From the NCBI GenBank assembly GCA_020152595.1, contig JAIGNY010000132.1, positions 1,892,501-1,956,500 on the forward strand: a stretch of 64,000 bases of DNA, written 5' to 3'. The notes beneath the pieces are model-generated. The model saw only the letters and a list, made by a program, of their open reading frames with translations. It had not been told where the DNA came from and did no database searches. This document shows positions 60,851 through 64,000 of the stretch, piece by piece. Positions within the stretch are counted from its first letter, which is position 1. Every line of letters begins with the position of its first letter. The position numbers and the translations under genes were made by a program. The DNA is from Chiridota heheva. Taxonomy: Eukaryota; Echinodermata; Holothuroidea; Apodida; Chiridotidae.

Positions 60851-62200
60851 TGACACCCGGAAGTGGTTTAAAACTTGGTTAAATCCAAGATGGCTGCCGC
60901 GGACGCTGACCCTGAAAATAGGGTAAACGGCTGTAACTTTCTTAATATTTGTAATAGAACAATAGGCTTTGGTTCTACTCCTACATGGTTTTAAAGGTCA
61001 AACAACCCATTGCTACAGAAAGAATTGTGTCCTGATCCCGAAAATGGGTTCAAACTGGGTAAAATCCAACATGGCTGCCGCGGACGCTGGCCCTGGACCC
61101 TGAAAATAGGGTAAATGGCTGCAACTTCCTTCAAATTTAGGATAGAACAATTAGTTTTGCTTCTTCTCCATGGTTTTAAGGGTCAAGCAACTCATTACTG
61201 CAAAAAGAACTGTGATCTGATCCCGAAAGTGGGATAAAACTGGGTCAAATCCAAGATTGCTGCCGCGGCCCGGAACCCTGAAAATAGGGTAAACGGCTGT
61301 AACTCACCTAATATTTGGGATAGAACAATATTTTTGTTCTACTCCATGGTTTTAACAATTTAAGGGTCACGCTACTTAGTGCTGCAGAAAGAATAATGAC
61401 CTGACCTCGGAAGTGGATTAAAACTGGATCAAATCCAAGATGGTTGCCACGGACGCTGGCCTGGGACCCTGAAAATAGAGTAAACGGTTGTAACTTCCTT
61501 AATCTTCCTTAGTATTTGTGATAGAACAATGAGTTTGGGGTTTACTCCATGGCTGTAAGGGTCAGGCTATTCACTGCTGCAAACAAAATATGACTTGACC
61601 TACGGAAGTGGGTTAAAACTGCGTTAAAGTGAAGATGGTTGCCACCATCACACCCTGAGAATAGGGCAAACGGCTGTAACTTCATTAATATTGGGGATAG
61701 AACAATATGTTTTGTTCTACTCCATAGTTTTAAGGGTCAAAAACTCGTTTCTGCAGAAAGAATTATAACTTGAACTCTGGAAGTGGGTTGGAACTGGGTA
61801 AAATCCAACATGGCTGCCGCGGGCGCTGGCGCCCGGATACTGAAATTAGAGAAAACGGCTGTAACTTCCTTAATATTTGTGATAGAACCAACTTTTGTTC
61901 TACTCCATGGTTGTAAGGGTCAAGCAACTCATTGCTGTAGAAATGATAATGACCTGACCCCAGAAGTGGGTTACAACCGGGTCAAATCCAAGATGGCTGC
62001 CACGGCCCGGACCCTGAAAATAGGGTAAACGGCTGTAACTTCCTTAATATTTGGCAGTTTGGGACAGAACAATCATTTTTCTTTCTACGCCATGGTTTTA
62101 AGGGTGAAACAATTTGTTGCTTTCAATAGAATTCTGACCTGAACATTCAAACCTTAAATCAAAGATGGCGGCCAATATATGGCTGCCAACAATACAAAAT
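60851..62200. repeat. Array of about 182 bp units carrying a YY1-like motif
   Basis: Eight diverged units are visible, each with GAAGTGGGTTAAAACTGGGT, then a CCAAGATGGCTGCCGCGG-type block, then CCCTGAAAATAGGGTAAACG, GCTGTAACTTCCTTAATATT and TCTACTCCATGGTTTTAAGG. The motif positions are near 60887, 61068, 61253, 61437, 61632, 61808, 61989 and 62162. The last reads AAGATGGCGGCC, an exact match to the YY1 consensus AAnATGGCGGC. Confidence 0.92.
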
Positions 62201-63384
62201 GAAGTCACCAGTGCTGTACCAATAACTCCCTTTGGAATTGATATAAGGCGGCAGTGTTTGCTTCGTATGGTTGCTATTATTTACCATTAATATGTTGACG
62301 AGAGGATAATTGCAACAACTCTGAACAGTTTCTTTTAGAGTAAAACTTTACTTACATGGTTCAAAACAATGAATGCCAAGAGTAGACTAATATTTAGTTT
62401 AAACTTTGATGCATAGTAAGTGTAACCACACACACTTGTCAAATAACATCATTAACCCATTTACACATGTTACTGCTAGGCAAAACATGTGTTAGATGTC
62501 CTTTGTATGTCCCAATAATATTAAACAGCTGGATTTATTAATTATGCTTTTATTGTTTTCATGGTCTCTGGTATTGTGGCCAAGCTCTTATAGCCGAGGG
62601 GCCTCTTGGTTGTCTTCCAGACCTTCTCTCTTATTGGGGCGCTCCCAGTTCAACGAGGGTGACAGTTAACACCAGCTTTCTTCTTGAACAGGTTCAGTCA
62701 TATCTTTGGACATTTCACAGACTGCCGCAGATCTGTTCACATCTTGCTTGCACTGAGCTACATAGTTTGTGATTTCTATAATCGATTCGTCATCTTCTCA
62801 GATTCAAGACCAGTTTTGCAGGCGCTGCACAACCGAAATTAGGATGACCCAGCCGTATATATGATTTTGATCCACTATAAGGGGATACAATTTGGTGACG
62901 TTATCGTAGTGACCATTGGCCTGCTGGTTTTTTTTTTTTTGTCTTCTTCCTAGGCTAGATGAGCAATGACAAATATATTGACCAATCAGGTGCGCAGATA
63001 GAAAGTTGAAAACATGATAGTCATGTTTATTTAGTGTACGAATATAAATACGAATATTTATATTTCAGTAGAGACGAGTTATAGTAGAGTCAAAATATGA
63101 AAAAAAGTGACCTTACCCCAAAAAAATTGCAAGAAAAGGTTTTTTGGCAGTTTTATTAACTATGGGGTCTGGAAAAGAACATATTAAAAGTTGGCATCAA
63201 TCGGATCTCCGGAAAGGGTTTAAATATGAGGTCATAAAAAAGATGGCCGCCGATATAAGAAATCGCTAGAAACTAGGCATAAGTCTGTAATTTAATAGTT
63301 TCTAATCATCGTAATAATGAAAATTATCACTAAAACTAAATATCTTGGCACCAGCATAATTTTTGAAACTTTTCTTGGCATCAT
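62201..63384. other. No supported gene
   Basis: Mixed sequence. An isolated AAAGATGGCCGCC near 63239 resembles the motif of the preceding array. No coding signal. Confidence 0.4.
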
Positions 63385-63470
63385 CAATAACGTCAGGACG
63401 TTATCTGTGACGTCAGGACGTGACCTGTGTTGTCATGACGTGATCTATCGCGTCAGAATATGGTTTATTT
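63385..63470. repeat. Short array of about 20 bp units with TGACGTCA
   Basis: Three to four units built on ACGTCAGGACGT or GTCATGACGTGATC follow in tandem. One contains a perfect TGACGTCA at 63408-63415. The array lies about 190-275 bases before the first Met of the frame at 63658. Confidence 0.65.
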
Positions 63471-63528
63471 TTTAATATGTGTGTTCCAGTCCAGATTTGA
63501 TGGCGCAGGGAGACATTTGATGATTTGA

Positions 63529-64000
63529 AAGAATTTCAAGTCATTTCTGAAGGTGGGACTTAAATTGATAGCAGTGATAACTCCATTACAAGTGGGGTTG
63601 GGGGTTCAAATGCACCATCACTTTTGATCAAGGTTTTTAATAGACAGTCTGTCTGCCATGGGCTATTGCTCCTCATATAGTGAAGTGCAAAGGTTTGAGG
63701 AAAACGCCGCTTCTTCAGTGGCTCCTGATGTTTTAGGTGAGGACAAAGATATGCATGATATGATGCTTTTATTTGCCGCGGATAACGTTGACCACAACCT
63801 AATGACCCTGGATGGAAAGGGAACATTTCATGGTATGGGTATGGTAGCAGCCATAACACCAGGCACACGAAGCAGTCACACTATTCCGAGGAGAAAGATG
63901 TCTGACTTGAACATAGTTGATCAGACGAAGATTGAGATCAAGGATTACCGCTTCCCAAAGAACACTCTTCGTAGCATTAAGTTCACGTCTCTGCCACTTT
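63529..64000 (+). pseudogene. Partial multicopy invertebrate protein, in-frame TGA, runs off window
   Basis: One plus-strand frame is open from 63529 to the end of the window except for a single TGA at 63625-63627. It reads TPLQVGLGVQMHHHF, the stop, then SRFLIDSLSAMGYCSSYSEV, QRFEENAA, ADNVDHN, TLDGKGTFHGMGMVAAITPG and SHTIPRRKMSD. From memory, H-H-H-F/R-F-L-I-D, D-N-V-D-H-N and T-L-D-G-x-x-T-F-H-G-M-G recur in large families of uncharacterised proteins in cnidarians, molluscs and other marine invertebrates; this was not searched. Coding continues across the TGA, so it may be a decayed copy, a sequencing error, or a gene starting at Met 63658. No intron is evident. Function is unknown. Confidence 0.7.

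Overview
The window reads as intronic and intergenic DNA from an animal genome, probably a marine invertebrate. It is AT-rich, has canonical GT-AG introns, and is crowded with non-LTR retrotransposon remains, tRNA-derived SINEs, short DNA transposons, microsatellites and tandem arrays. There are no operons, ribosome binding sites, CRISPR arrays or bacterial gene organisation. The repeat style suggests an echinoderm or another marine deuterostome, but nothing here proves the taxon.

Only one ordinary cellular gene is well supported: the 5' half of a solute carrier family 22 (organic cation/anion transporter-like) gene on the minus strand. Its four exons (18716-18908, 15247-15368, 12418-12648, 11189-11385) have consistent splice sites and phases and together encode about 247 residues, from the start Met to roughly TM6. 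The remaining exons were not found below 11189, so the gene probably continues past the left edge. A second notable reading frame runs off the right edge (63529-64000, plus strand). It carries an in-frame TGA and resembles a multicopy invertebrate protein family of unknown function.

Layout: 1-8.7 kb holds dispersed repeats and two weak exon candidates. 8.77-10.97 kb is a decayed LINE (minus strand) with a SINE inserted in it. 11-19 kb is the transporter gene, whose introns carry hAT-type elements, an inverted tetranucleotide repeat and a very long ATT array. 20.66-23.53 kb is a satellite of about 105 bp units. 24-38 kb is dense in nested transposons: two tRNA-SINE families, several hAT-like elements with 8 bp target duplications, and palindromic MITEs flanked by TTAA. 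39.0-41.3 kb is a second LINE (minus). 46.3-47.2 kb is a LINE RNase H fragment (plus). 47.8-59.3 kb holds several minisatellites, some belonging to families that occur at two separate places in the window. 60.9-62.2 kb is an array of units of about 182 bp carrying a YY1-like motif.

The parts do not form a pathway. The window is best read as one host gene embedded in a layered transposon landscape. Nested insertions with intact target duplications allow a relative order of events to be worked out. Most long open frames are products of tandem repeats or transposons, not genes.
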